A stretch of 64,000 nt of DNA from Gracilariopsis chorda (lineage: Eukaryota; Rhodophyta; Florideophyceae; Gracilariales; Gracilariaceae). Below are positions 46,238 to 57,100 of this stretch, one piece after another. A model generated the notes under the pieces. The model had not been told where the DNA came from. It saw nothing but the letters and a program-made list of their open reading frames with translations, and did no database searches. The translations under genes were made by a program, and so were the position numbers. The stretch's first letter is position 1; each line of letters begins with the position of its first letter. Location of the stretch: contig NBIV01000113.1 of assembly GCA_003194525.1 (NCBI GenBank), positions 1 to 64,000 on the forward strand, given 5' to 3'.

Positions 46238-47339
46238 CAGGGAATCGGGACGTGTTGGAGATGGCGAACAAGAGCGATTTGACCCGACTGTGGGTGCAGG
46301 TAGAGCTGTGGTGGACGTGGTGGGCGAGATTTGCGTGTTGTTGCGAATACGTAATCATAACCATGAAAGGCTCAGGCTGTCATCCCGAACTGAGCGAACG
46401 GCCTCTTGAGCTTTTCACGTCGACGGTTGGAGAGGCCGTAACGTCGCCCTACTAGAGTAGATGTCTTAACCTGGCCGGTTACACGACTGGGAGAGCTGGG
46501 ACCGTAAGGTCATGTCTGTGATACAAGTGTAGACGTACAGAGAGCAACATGGAATCCTCCTGGCAGATGGTTCCGTGGTGGGTAGACAGAAACTAAGTTA
46601 GTCCCCGATTGCAGCCAAAGCATATGAATTCGTACCAAGGGTATTCTGCGTTCAGCGACCCGCCAATTAGGTGGAAGACTTGTGAAGATACGCCAGATGC
46701 GTCGGTTCGGTGTCAGATATGTGTATCGGACACTGGCCAGAAAAGGGGAGGGTAAGTTCTACGCCGCATAGCATGCGTCGTTGGTTCCACCCCCAGCAGT
46801 CAGCGGTATGTCGGAACCGTCTGAAGGGACCATTGCTGGATGAATTGGGATCATTGGTAGATTGGGCCATCGACAGCCAGCCATTGTCGAGCATTCTCGC
46901 CAGTCCAGCAATGCTGTCGACAACAAGTGCGCTTACACTACACCAAACACGTCACGACACAAAACTGTGCAAATTGGCCGCCTGTGACACTGCACTGCTG
47001 GCCAAGATTTGCCTCGAATCTCCGGCTACTGGGAGCTCGGCACCTGGGCGCCAAACACCTCCGGCTACTGGAAGCCCGGGCACCTCGCCGGCCATCAAAG
47101 CAAAAACCACTGCCCAACCAGTCCTCACTCACCGAGGGGAGGGAGAGACCGCTTGGGAGGGACTTTGTTCCCGCTCCTTGGTCTGATCGACGCGAGCGCG
47201 ACTCGGTATCCGCGAACCTTACCCCCTTCCTGCGCTTGCTGACGCTTCCTCCGCACTGCGTCTACCTCAAAAACAACACTCAGGGGGCACACAGTCTCTC
47301 ATCTAGATATAGTCTATCTACGCTACATTGTTGTAGTAA
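46238..47339. other. No clear gene
   Basis: Several overlapping short frames lie at 46700-47390 on the plus strand but carry no motif and are Ser/Thr/Pro/His-biased. None is supported as a gene. Confidence 0.35.
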
Positions 47340-47390
47340 CTTCACACTTTCATACCCTTGTTGTCACTACAAGGGTATGAAAGTGTGAAG
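47340..47390. repeat. Perfect 22-bp inverted repeat with 7-nt loop
   Basis: Left arm 47340-47361 and right arm 47369-47390 are exact reverse complements (CTTCACACTTTCATACCCTT... / ...AAGGGTATGAAAGTGTGAAG) around a TGTCACT loop. It could be a miniature fold-back element or a small-RNA hairpin. Confidence 0.85.
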
Positions 47391-47408
47391 GGTAATAATG
47401 CCAACTGT

Positions 47409-47491
47409 ACGGAGTAGCGGGGGGGTCAGCTCAGCCCGAAGGGCTGAGCCACAGTTTTTTGTGGTCTACGGTTTAGCGGTGGCTACTCCGT
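47409..47491. other. Multi-stem fold (10-bp closing stem, inner hairpins)
   Basis: ACGGAGTAGC (47409-47418) pairs with GCTACTCCGT (47482-47491). Inside are GCTCAGCCC-GAA-GGGCTGAGC (47429-47449) and CCACA...TGTGG (47449-47464). The layout recalls a structured RNA of about 83 nt, but it lacks tRNA T-loop features. Confidence 0.45.
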
Positions 47492-47693
47492 TAACTGACC
47501 GTTGGTAACCCACGGTAAAGGGTTAGCGGTAACCTTATACCAGAAACGCGACGATCTGCACAAGAATCCGCCCTGTATCCTTCATTCACCGCGCATAGTG
47601 TACTGTACAAGGGTATGCGACGGGGGGACAAGTTCTCGGCAACTGGGTTTCGAGCCGATGTTCCTTTCTATACGTTCCTTGCCAAGCGTTTAT

Positions 47694-48856
47694 TCAACAC
47701 AAAGATGGCCGCACATGAATGAACTCAGTTATGCTGGCCACCGCATTTAGCTCGTTGTCGAACATGAAGGTGGAGCTGCCAGAGCTACCTTTGTTTGAAG
47801 TCACGTCCTTCCAGTTGAAACGCGGTGAGATGATGCGAACCGTCACGCGCTGCTTCAATTCGTGCGACGCACGGATGCTAGCCTCAAGAGCAGCGTCAAT
47901 TTCTACTTCAGCAACGCAGTCTGCTTTTGCCGAAGGCGCCATCACGGATGCGACCAACGAATGAAATCTTTACGGGGAAGCAAAACTTGTCGAATTGGAA
48001 GCCTGAACATTTCACCACTTCTCTCACCGGTGAATGCGGCGTTCACATTCAGTTGGGCTTCGAGACGACTATTGAGACTTTGTTCTCACTGGACCTCAGT
48101 CTTAAGCAGACGCTTGACCTTGAACTTACTTATGTTAACCGATAGGAGTGCATCATTTTCCAGCACGGTGCCAGTGAATAGGTTGACTTTGGTCTTGTGA
48201 GAAATCGTTGGGCGGATTGCAACCAGAAGGGAATCTATAAACATCGAGTTGATTGAGGTGGACAAAAAAGAGGTTATGGTGGCGCAAAACGGGCTGTCAT
48301 TAAAAACGACAGTGTTCGGAAGAACGTTGACAAACACGGGCTTCTCGCTAATATCAATGTCAAGCTCGGGAGCAACCTCGGCACCAGACACATTGGACAT
48401 GACCAAAGAGACCTGGTTTCCATTCCCGGAAGCTACATCAAGGACGTTTAAGAGCCCTTCATCGGCCTCATCCACACCTTCAACAGGCTGAACCAGTGAG
48501 CAGTGCTTGTTCCAGTCGTTGACATCAATGACGAACGCAGTGGCAACAGCGAAGTCGGATGCGTGTAGATTCTCGGCGACGAGCTCAACTGTTGCCCTGC
48601 GAGGCACGGCGTTGCGAGTGCAGCAGACAATCTGAACACCATGCTCTTGAAGCCGATCACAAACAACGGCGTGTTTGTTCAATGTGACAGAATACTCTAG
48701 CAATCTGGGAGTAGAGGCCACGAGCGATGCTATGCTGGGCGCCGCGCGGATCGTATGATGTGTGGGCAGGTACAGCTTCATCGTATACAGACTACGTGTA
48801 TTACAGCTGGTTGCCGTTATGTGAGCGAGCAGTAGGCAAGACGTGCAGGTCCGCAA
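47694..48856 (-). pseudogene. Unrecognised gene with one in-frame stop and one frame change
   Basis: On the minus strand an open frame from 48856 (likely start Met in MKLYLPTHHT near 48781) runs through VELVAENLHASDFAVATAFV and VFVNVLPNTVVFNDSPFCAT to a TGA near 48088. The same frame continues as EQSLNSRLEAQLNVNAAFTG to about 47960. A shifted frame then continues as EIDAALEASIRASHELKQRV to 47694. The product of about 385 residues is rich in beta-type alternating hydrophobic stretches. I do not recognise the family. It shares strand and state of decay with 45061-46237. Confidence 0.45.
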
Positions 48857-49953
48857 AGAACAGAACGGTGGACAATTCGCAGTTGGGTGGTGTTGTTCTA
48901 TTGCGTGATGACCTTAGGGTGTGGTTCACGCCGCTTCAAAGGAGCGTGTGTCGTTGCCTGAAAGGAGAGTATGGGAGAGCTACCGGACCAGTGTCTGTCA
49001 GTACGAAGCCGCAGTCGAGACGTACAAGGACTTGTACGAAAAAGGTCTCTTGGTGGTCTCTTGGCGGATGTATGTCGGCAGTAAGAGCGAGGTCAAGAGC
49101 TTGTGAACGCCTTCTGATAAGACTACTGTGTTGATTCAAGAAGTGTGCCTCGGTATGCGGGATTTTCTCCTCGAGATGAGGCATTGCATGGACCCATGCT
49201 GCCCATCGCTACTGTTCAATTCGTCGCCGGTGTATCAACACGACTGGGGTTCACTTGCTGCGAGACGGGGACGTGTTAAACTTACGTTGTACGACGGTGG
49301 CCGATTTGCTTTCCGGAGTTGTTCAAGGATGCGGACGGCGTGACGAAGCATGCGTTTGAAGATTGGCTCCTTTTGACTATTTCAGCAGGATTTCGAGGTA
49401 CGCGGAAGAAGAATTCTTTTGCAGGCTTAAGCGCACACTCATGCAGTCGTGTCGTCGGCGGCCGCCGCATCGCAGCCGACTGAGTGGGCTGCAAAGCGGC
49501 TGCGCCTGCCCGTTTCCTCGAACTGCGCCGAAGCGCTCCTCTCTCTCCTTTCTATCCCAGCCCTCTCCGTCGCAGGCTATCGCTTGCGCTGTGCACCGAA
49601 GTGCTGGCGCTACGCAGCGCGGTAAGAGGCGGTGGGGAAGCCATCTCGCCGTTCCGGTGCCAGCAAGGCAAGAAAGCCTGTTCTGCCAAAGCCTAAACCG
49701 ACAAAGAACATTCAAAAATTCTGAGTGCTTGCTCTGCGCTGTACACTCTACGAGTCTATGGCAGCAGGTTTTGAATGCGTCCTGCGCCGTTGGAACGAGG
49801 AACAAACGGCTCCAGAACGCATCCCATCATCGCCTCGAGCCTCATACTGTACTATCTAGTCCATTTACGAAGGGTACTATTGCGAATACCATGGTGGCGG
49901 GCCTATCACCACGAAAGGTGCCCACTCACGGATGTCTTTGTTGTCCAAACCGG
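48857..49953. other. No supported gene
   Basis: Frames here are short or lie opposite one another without motifs. The GC-rich block 49430-49660 looks like biased composition rather than a gene. It separates the unknown gene at 47.7-48.9 kb from the TPR-CHAT pseudogene. Confidence 0.35.
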
Positions 49954-52900
49954 TTAGCTTCTCATCAGGATCAAAGGGTCCAATACGTCAAAGTACTCGG
50001 ATTCAGTCAAGTCTCGAAACCACGATTGGGCTTCTCCAAGAAACGCAGATATGGTGGATACATCCACATCTCCGTCTACGGCAGCAGCGCATAGCTTCTC
50101 GTAGCATTTCGACATTATCGCAGCGGCTGAGAGCTCATGAACAGGCCACAAAGTACACACCACGTTTCGCGCGCCAGCCACCAAGAACGCCGTGCCGATA
50201 CTCAAACTCTCATCGCTTCGAGAGAAAACGTCCACCGCAGCCCCGGAACACGCCACCAAGATGGCTAACGTGCAGTTTCTGAGACCCATACCCCAAATAT
50301 CAGCCATGTTTAGCAGTGCTTCGTCTCCGGTACCAAAACTCAACCCTGTTGTATTCAATACTTCTGAGAGGTTTAGGTGCGCTGCTATAGCGCCTTGGCC
50401 TCCTGCAAAGATGTCGTGGCATGTCAAGTGCAAAATATCGCAAGTCTTCAACTCGCGGCGCGACATAACTTCGATACGCGGTTTGCATGGATCTGCGATG
50501 CGTACGTGAATATGCAACCTACCGCCAAACCCAATTTTGGGCATCACTTCGTTGTGCTGAGAAAGCAGACGCACTGGGGGATACGTTGCCGATAAGATCT
50601 CACACTCCTTCAAGGGCTTGCTTGCCACTCCTCTTTCATCAACACGCACCGCAATCGAGAGGCCCGGCACCATCCAGATACCTCCAGGCAACATATCTCC
50701 CAGATACTTGCCCTGCCCTCCAGATTCATTCATCTGAATCCAGAGTGCAGCGAAAGGAATTGCGTGCAAGTCACGATGGGGAACGACGACGAGCCGATTT
50801 TGTGCGTTCTTGAAACATTGCGCATGAAGAATCTTCGACATAAACTTCCCCATCTGTTGCAAGAGCCTTTCATCCAAACCTGTTCTTCTGCCGTGGTAGC
50901 TCATTTCCACCTCGTGTAATCCAACTTCACCATTCCAAATTGAGAACGCGTGTAAGAACTCTGAAAACAATCCCCACCTTTCATCATTTTCTTCCGTGGT
51001 GCGTAGAAGAACACAACGGCGATTGCTTTCCTCTGGTCCAAAAACTCGATCATTTCCCTCGAAGAAACGGATAACGCATCTGTAATGGCGTACTGCTTGT
51101 TGACGACGGCGACTATGTCATCAATCTTGTGTTTCGCATCGTTCAACTCGTCCAGGACCGAGTGAAATTCCGGCTTTCCAGAGGCTAAGTCGAGCTAGTG
51201 CTTCAGCATGCGATACGTGTTTCGTAATCTTTCGAAATGATCCAGAACTTCTCCAGACAGTCGCCGTGCGATTTCTGCCCCCTTGGACAGAAACCCCAAT
51301 AACAAAGAGGCTTTAAAGCGATCAAAACTTTCCAGCGCCATGGAGTGAGCCCCGTCGCTTAAGTACGATGTTGCAAGTATGCCAGCCACAATAGCATAAT
51401 CTTCATCCAGAGACCTGGCATGCATCAAACCAGCTCTTGCAAGAGACTTGACGTATTCCAGCGCGTTCACCGTATCCAGTGCAGCCAATCTCGTCTCATC
51501 CGAAGATCCTTCTGCGGCCCGAACATGGCACATGTTGGAGCTCGCTTTCAAGAAGAGCAACGGGTCGGACTCCTTCGATATAACAGTAAGCGCTTTGTGC
51601 AGGCACACTTTTGCTTCTTCGACACCAATAGCCCCATAATAAAATCTGGACATGAACGAGACCCCAAGGTTCCCTTGGATGCATGCCCAGTCCAGTGGCG
51701 TTGCATCCTTCATCCACACTTCCAGTGCCTTTTCGTAGCATTCTATGGCACTCTCCACATTCGTGCCCCCATCACCTGTAATGCGATCATTGAATGCCAT
51801 CCCCAAATTCATCAGTGAATGCGTTCCCAAGGCTCATCTGAGCTCCTGTCCAGTCATTCGGCGCTACATTTTTCGTCCGTACTTCCAGTGCCCTTGTGTA
51901 GCACTCTATCGCATTCTCCACATTGGCTACCCGATTACCTACAATGCAATCAGTGAATGCGTTCCCAAGGCTCATCTGAGCTCCTGCCCAGTCATTCGGC
52001 GCTACATTCTTCGTCCGTACTTCCAGTGCCCTTGTGTAGCACTCTATCGCATTCTCCACATTGGCTACCCGATTACGTACAATGCGATCAGTGAATGCCA
52101 TCCCAAGGATCATCTAAACTTTTTCCCAGCCCCGCGGCGCTGCATCCTTCGTCACCACTTCCAATGCCTTTCTGCAGCACTCTATCGCATTCTGCATATT
52201 CGTGCCCCGATCACCTACAATGCGATAAGTGAATGCCTCCCCCAGGATCATCTGAACTGTTGCCCAGTCTACTGGGGCTGCATCCTTCGTTATCACTTAC
52301 AGCGCTTTTCTGGTGCACTCTATCGCATTCTCCGCATTCTTGCTCCGATCACCTACAATGCAAATTATGTATGCGCTCCCAAGGTTCATCTGAACCCTTG
52401 CCCAGCCCAAAGGCGCTGCATCCCTCGTCCAAACGTCCAGTGCCTTTCCATGGCATTCTATCGCATTCTCCAAATTCTTGACCCGATCACCTTCAATGCG
52501 ATCAGTGAATGCGTTCCCCAGGTTCATCTGAACTCTTCCCCAGTCCTGCGGCGCTGCATTCTTCGTCCAAATTTCCAGTGCATTTCTGCATTACTCTATC
52601 GCATTCTCCATATTCGTGCCCCGATCACCTACAATGCGATAAGTGAATAGGTTCCCCAGAATCGCCTGAACTGTTGCCCAGTTCTGCGGGGCTGCATTCT
52701 TCGTCCACACTTCCAGTGCCTTTCCGCAGCACTCTATCGCAATCTCCACATTCTTGCCCCGAGCACCTACATTGCGATTAGTGATTGCGGTCCCCAGGTT
52801 CGCCTGCACTGTTGCCCAATCTTGCGGCGCTGCATTCTTCGTCCACACTTCCAGTGCCTTTCTATAGCATTCTATCGCATTTTTCATATTCGTGCCCCGG

Positions 52901-53701
52901 TCACCTTCAATGCGATAGTGAATGCATCCCCCAGGGTCATCTGAACTGTTGCCCAGTCCCGCAGCGCAGCATCCTTTGGTCCAGACTTCCAGTGCCTTGC
53001 CATAGCGCTCTATTGCATTCTCCACATTCATGTCATGATCACCTGCAATGTGATCAGTGAGTGCCCGCTCCAGGTTCATCTGAACTTTGGCCGAGTCTCG
53101 CAGCGCTTCGTCTTTCGTCATCACTTCCAATGCCTTTCTGCAACACTCTATCGCATTCTCCACATTCTTGCTTCGATCACCTGCAATGCGATTTCCGAAT
53201 GCCATCCCTAAGATCATTTGAACGCTGGCCCAGTCCCGCGGTGCTTGGTCCTTCTTCATCACTTCTAGTGCCATTCTGTAGCACTCTATTGCATTCTCCA
53301 CATTCTTGCCCCGATCACCTGCCATGCGATCAGTGAATGCCTTCCCCAGGATCATCTGAACTCTGGCCCAGTCTCGCGGCGCTTCGTCGTCTTTCGTCAT
53401 CACTTGCAGTGCCTCTCTGCAGCACCCTATTGCATTCTGCACATCCGTGTCTCGATCACCTGCAATGCGATTTCCGAATGCCAACCCCAGGTACGTCTGA
53501 AGACATGCCCAGGCTTATTTATTTACCATGCGCGTCACAACCTGAAGTGCGTTTTGAGTACAACCAATTACGTCTTCAAGTAGAAGGGATCTGTCTCCAT
53601 CGATTGCGGTTAGCAGCTGGCTGGCTCGAGTGAGCTGCGTAGATACCCACAAAAAATGGATCATCTGTCTGTGAGGGGTCGGGCGGCAGTTCGGAAGCCA
53701 T
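49954..53701 (-). pseudogene. TPR-CHAT protein (caspase-like peptidase domain), disrupted
   Basis: The minus-strand ATG at 53701 is followed by about 14 tandem 46-residue TPR units of the type AIECYRKALEV ... DW(A)xVQxxLGxAFxxRIxGDR. A helical linker follows, then a C-terminal CHAT domain (49954-50970) with VVVPHRDLHAIPFAAL, the His motif LHLTCHD and the Cys motif LVACSGA, both catalytic residues present. CHAT domains are caspase-clan peptidases, and TPR-CHAT proteins with this repeat wording are typical of cyanobacteria. Lesions: a frame change in a T6 run after the start, stops near 53515, 52591, 52297, 52114 and 51195, and frame changes near 51800 and 50990. A -1/+1 pair inside one repeat (52917-52985) restores itself. 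An ancestral role in regulated proteolysis or defence is inference. Confidence 0.85.
51823..52098 (-). repeat. Two nearly identical tandem 138-bp TPR units
   Basis: Consecutive 138-bp units (51823-51960 and 51961-52098) differ at only a few bases, whereas other units of the array differ widely. This indicates recent unit duplication or gene conversion. Each encodes a 46-residue TPR with AIECYTRALEVRTKNVAPND. Confidence 0.8.
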
Positions 53702-53872
53702 TGTGATTACGTTCTCCGCTTGTTGTCATCCACTCCGTGCCGGCGTGGCCGACAAGGTCAACTTACTACATGCTCATGAAGGGCACCCCAGAAATGTATC
53801 TCAAGTGCCGACTGTGGTGAAGAATGGGGAACCGGTGAGTGAAAAGCGGGCACTCCGTGTGAAGGGTCATAT

Positions 53873-53905
53873 CCCTAGTGTTCTGTGGTTCCATATATGG
53901 AACCT
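53873..53905 (+). repeat. Left terminal inverted repeat and subterminal palindrome
   Basis: CCCTAGTGTTCTGT followed by the palindromic core TTCCATATATGGAA. A second, slightly changed core (TTCCATATATAGAA) follows at about 53942. These are likely transposase-binding sites. Confidence 0.75.
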
Positions 53906-54145
53906 TAAATAATTTCGACCAAATGATCAAAATCCTTATGGTTCCATATATAGAACCGTAGGACCATTTCCAGCTCAGTTTCAAGAGCAGCAACAGCAAA
54001 CACACGACATACTGCGTATGCCACGTTGCAAGCAGACGAAAAGCTGACAGTGACATGATCGCTTGGAGCTTTCAACTTCTGAAAACGGACGTCGAGATCA
54101 CCTGTTATAAACTCGAGAAACATCCGTCTCCCCACACCAGTTGTC

Positions 54146-57100
54146 ATGGCTTCAAATCTTCAGAATGATCCACAGGAGACGGGCTCGGGCGCTCTCGCCC
54201 CAGCAAGCCGTGCTACACAACAGCGAGGACGGGGAAGAGGTAGAGGTCTCGGCCGTGGTCGCCCCCGAGGGCGCGGCAGAGGACGGGGCAGAGGTCGGGG
54301 TGGAGTACAGCGGAATCGAAATCAACGGGATCCTTCTCAAGGTTGGCGAATCTGTAATCCCACAGCCCAAAGATTGTTGCTCGAAGATTTATTCATTAGT
54401 GAAGCCGTCGAGGAGAGAGCAAGACTGTTCTGTGAATCAGCAGTGGAGAGGCTTGATTTAGAGCTGAACGCTCGTCAGCTTCCTTCTACTAGAGTTGGAC
54501 ACATAGTCCTACTAATGGATGACATGCTTCGTATGTGTCTGCGATGGATTAATGAATACATAAGTCTGTACCGTAGAGACATGGAACTTCTACGAATGCA
54601 CCACCTCTATGGATTTGTCTCCGTACTTCTATTGTCTCATTGCACTGGATTTAGCATGGCGAAAACCATCGACATTTTGCGCGCCGAGGGTGTCGACCCG
54701 CCGCACATTGCTATTGTTCGCTTCATATGTGGAAATATTCTTGCTTTCTCACCTACTGATCGAGGCCTAGACGGAGGAGGAACTTGGTTGGCACAAAGAG
54801 ACCAAACGCCGCTTTTAACGCAATTGGAGAAGACGGCATTTAGGCAAACCTGCAAAGTGTTCGTGTCACCTAACTACACTTTAGCGACACTCGATGATGA
54901 CTTATACGGAACGAGAGCATCGGACATTCAAGTCAAGTCACTCAGTAATCGGAAGGCTGATAGAGAAGGACACCAGGCAGACGCTATAGCGGACTCTCTT
55001 TTTCGCGTGACGCTTATGGTTCGGTTCCGAAGACGTGGCGAATCTGTTTTCAGCAACGTACGAAATCTGGTTGATGCATTACTAGAGGGACGGGCTGAGC
55101 AAAGTATTCGCGGATTTGTTTTAACAGCAGACCGCGGTTATGGGAAGGTGGCATTGTTACGTGAACTACTTAAACATGGTATTGGGTCTATAATGATTAT
55201 GCCAGATCACCTTCTACAGTGTCATCCGTTTGTCGGACAATCGTATCTAAACGTAATGCGTCATGACTATGAAGAACTGGATGGTGATGAAACAGACGGC
55301 AGTACTGACTCTGACCAAGCCCTGCAACAGGAAGACGATCCCTCTACTAGTGATATTGTCCCTGGACCAACAACGCTCTCAACTGACCGTGCCCGTACCT
55401 TTATTTTAAATGATGAGCCCAGTCAAGGTCCGAAAACATGGTTCGCAGGGAAAACGTTAAAGATTCGAAACCGTGGGGAGAGTCATGCTGTTAACAGAGT
55501 TAAAGTTACAGCTGTCGCTGTTCGTGAAAGAGAAACAGACAAGTTTAGCCGCATTATCAGATTCATCTACAGTTTACCATCCAGCTTTTCAACCTTGTTA
55601 GAAAGCTGGATTGCTGTACCCAAGTGTACGAGAATGATCGGAACGCTGTTTAGCAAGCGAGATAATACAGGTCGCCTCACGATCCCTCCAAACGACTCTA
55701 CAGAGTTTCAGGACGTAATTGAACGTCACATTCTGGATCACTGTTCTGTGCTAACGCTGGACCAACGATGCGCTGATTGGTTTGTGTTGAGACAATTTCG
55801 AGTAACTGGTACCAGCGCAGGAAAAATCCTGCATGCTAACGACGCTTTCAGAGAAATGGTTGGTCTAAGCGAACCTACCTGTACAGAACAAACTTTACAA
55901 CAATCACTTCTATCTTTCGTGCAGACATGGTTTGGAGGTGGTCGGTCTACAGAACCGATGATGCGTGGTACGGCAAACGAGCCTGCAGTAGTTGCCTCTT
56001 TGAAATCGAAGGCTTTTGTACAAGCATTTTATAGCTGTGGAATGCTGTCAATGAAGGCGAAGCCATGGCTTGCTTGTTCGCCGGATGGTATAGCTATAAT
56101 AGAACTGCTTGACTTGGGACTATGTTCTGAAGAATCTGAGACCGAAAGTACTCAACTGTGCTCAGTTGAAATCAAGACTAATGTCGCGCAGAGCAGTCTG
56201 GACAGGGCTCTTGGTCTAGCCACTGCTGATCTGGTAACATGTGAGGTGGGTGATCAATCATTCCGAAGATACATTCCAGCTGAGCACATTGGTCAGATTT
56301 TGCACCAGATGTTGGTTCTGGCAGTTAACTATGTCATTTACGTTTCATGCTCTGAGTCTGGCATCATGTATACAGTTTTGGTGCATTGCAACAATTCAGT
56401 ACTCGACACCTGCCTTTCTGCGTTGAATGCTATCGCACTGCCAGTGGTATCGTGGGCCCATCAGCCAGGTCCTCTTCAAATACCTTCTTTCAGTGACACA
56501 GAGACCACCAAAGTGCTGCAATCTAGATTTCAATTCTGGTCTTTGGTTAACAACTACGTGACACAGAATGACGCTTTTCCGCCCCTTAAACTATTCAAAC
56601 ACGCATCTCAAAGTTTATACTCAAGAACTAAAGGTGGTGTTGATGGGAGTACACAAGCCAGGGCAATTTTAAGGTCATCAACTTCAGCAATGAAATGGGA
56701 ACAAAAGGTGGTAACGCAAACACTCAAAACGTTGTCTGTCAATGCATTCATTTCATGGCGAATGTCTCAGAAGAGAGATTTATTGCAGAGCAAGGAAACA
56801 TTCCGAAGCCTTAAATCCTATCGTCAGGCTCTAAATGGAATTCAATCACTGGCTGACTTTGTGCATGATGCATCTAAGGAGCTTATAGTTTACGCACAAT
56901 CCTTAGGGACGGAGGACAACGCCGAGACATTGGAAGTACACCAGGACGAAATTCAAAGATTACACACTCTAGCTCGGACTCGAAAGCGGAGACGCCTTGT
57001 CTTCTTTAACGGACCAGACGGAATTTCGTTGAGACTAAATGTGAAGAATCGCATTCTAAAGCAACAGAAGGGACAGCAGTACTGCGCGCTCTGTGGAATA

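Noticed and set aside
47429-47460. GC hairpin followed by T6, like a bacterial terminator
   Set aside because: The window is eukaryotic and the hairpin is part of a larger fold; no gene ends there.
47409-47491. tRNA gene
   Set aside because: The closing stem is too long, and no TTC-type T-loop or normal anticodon arm can be placed.
49363-50094. 243-codon plus-strand frame
   Set aside because: It overlaps the CHAT domain on the other strand, starts in a GC-biased stretch, and has no recognisable domain.
51745-52650. Long plus-strand frame of about 301 codons
   Set aside because: It is the antisense shadow of the TPR array. Its Cys/His/Ser-rich repeats simply mirror the 138-bp units.
51823-53484. 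CRISPR-like regular repeats
   Set aside because: The periodicity is a 46-codon protein repeat with drifting sequence, not identical repeats with unique spacers.
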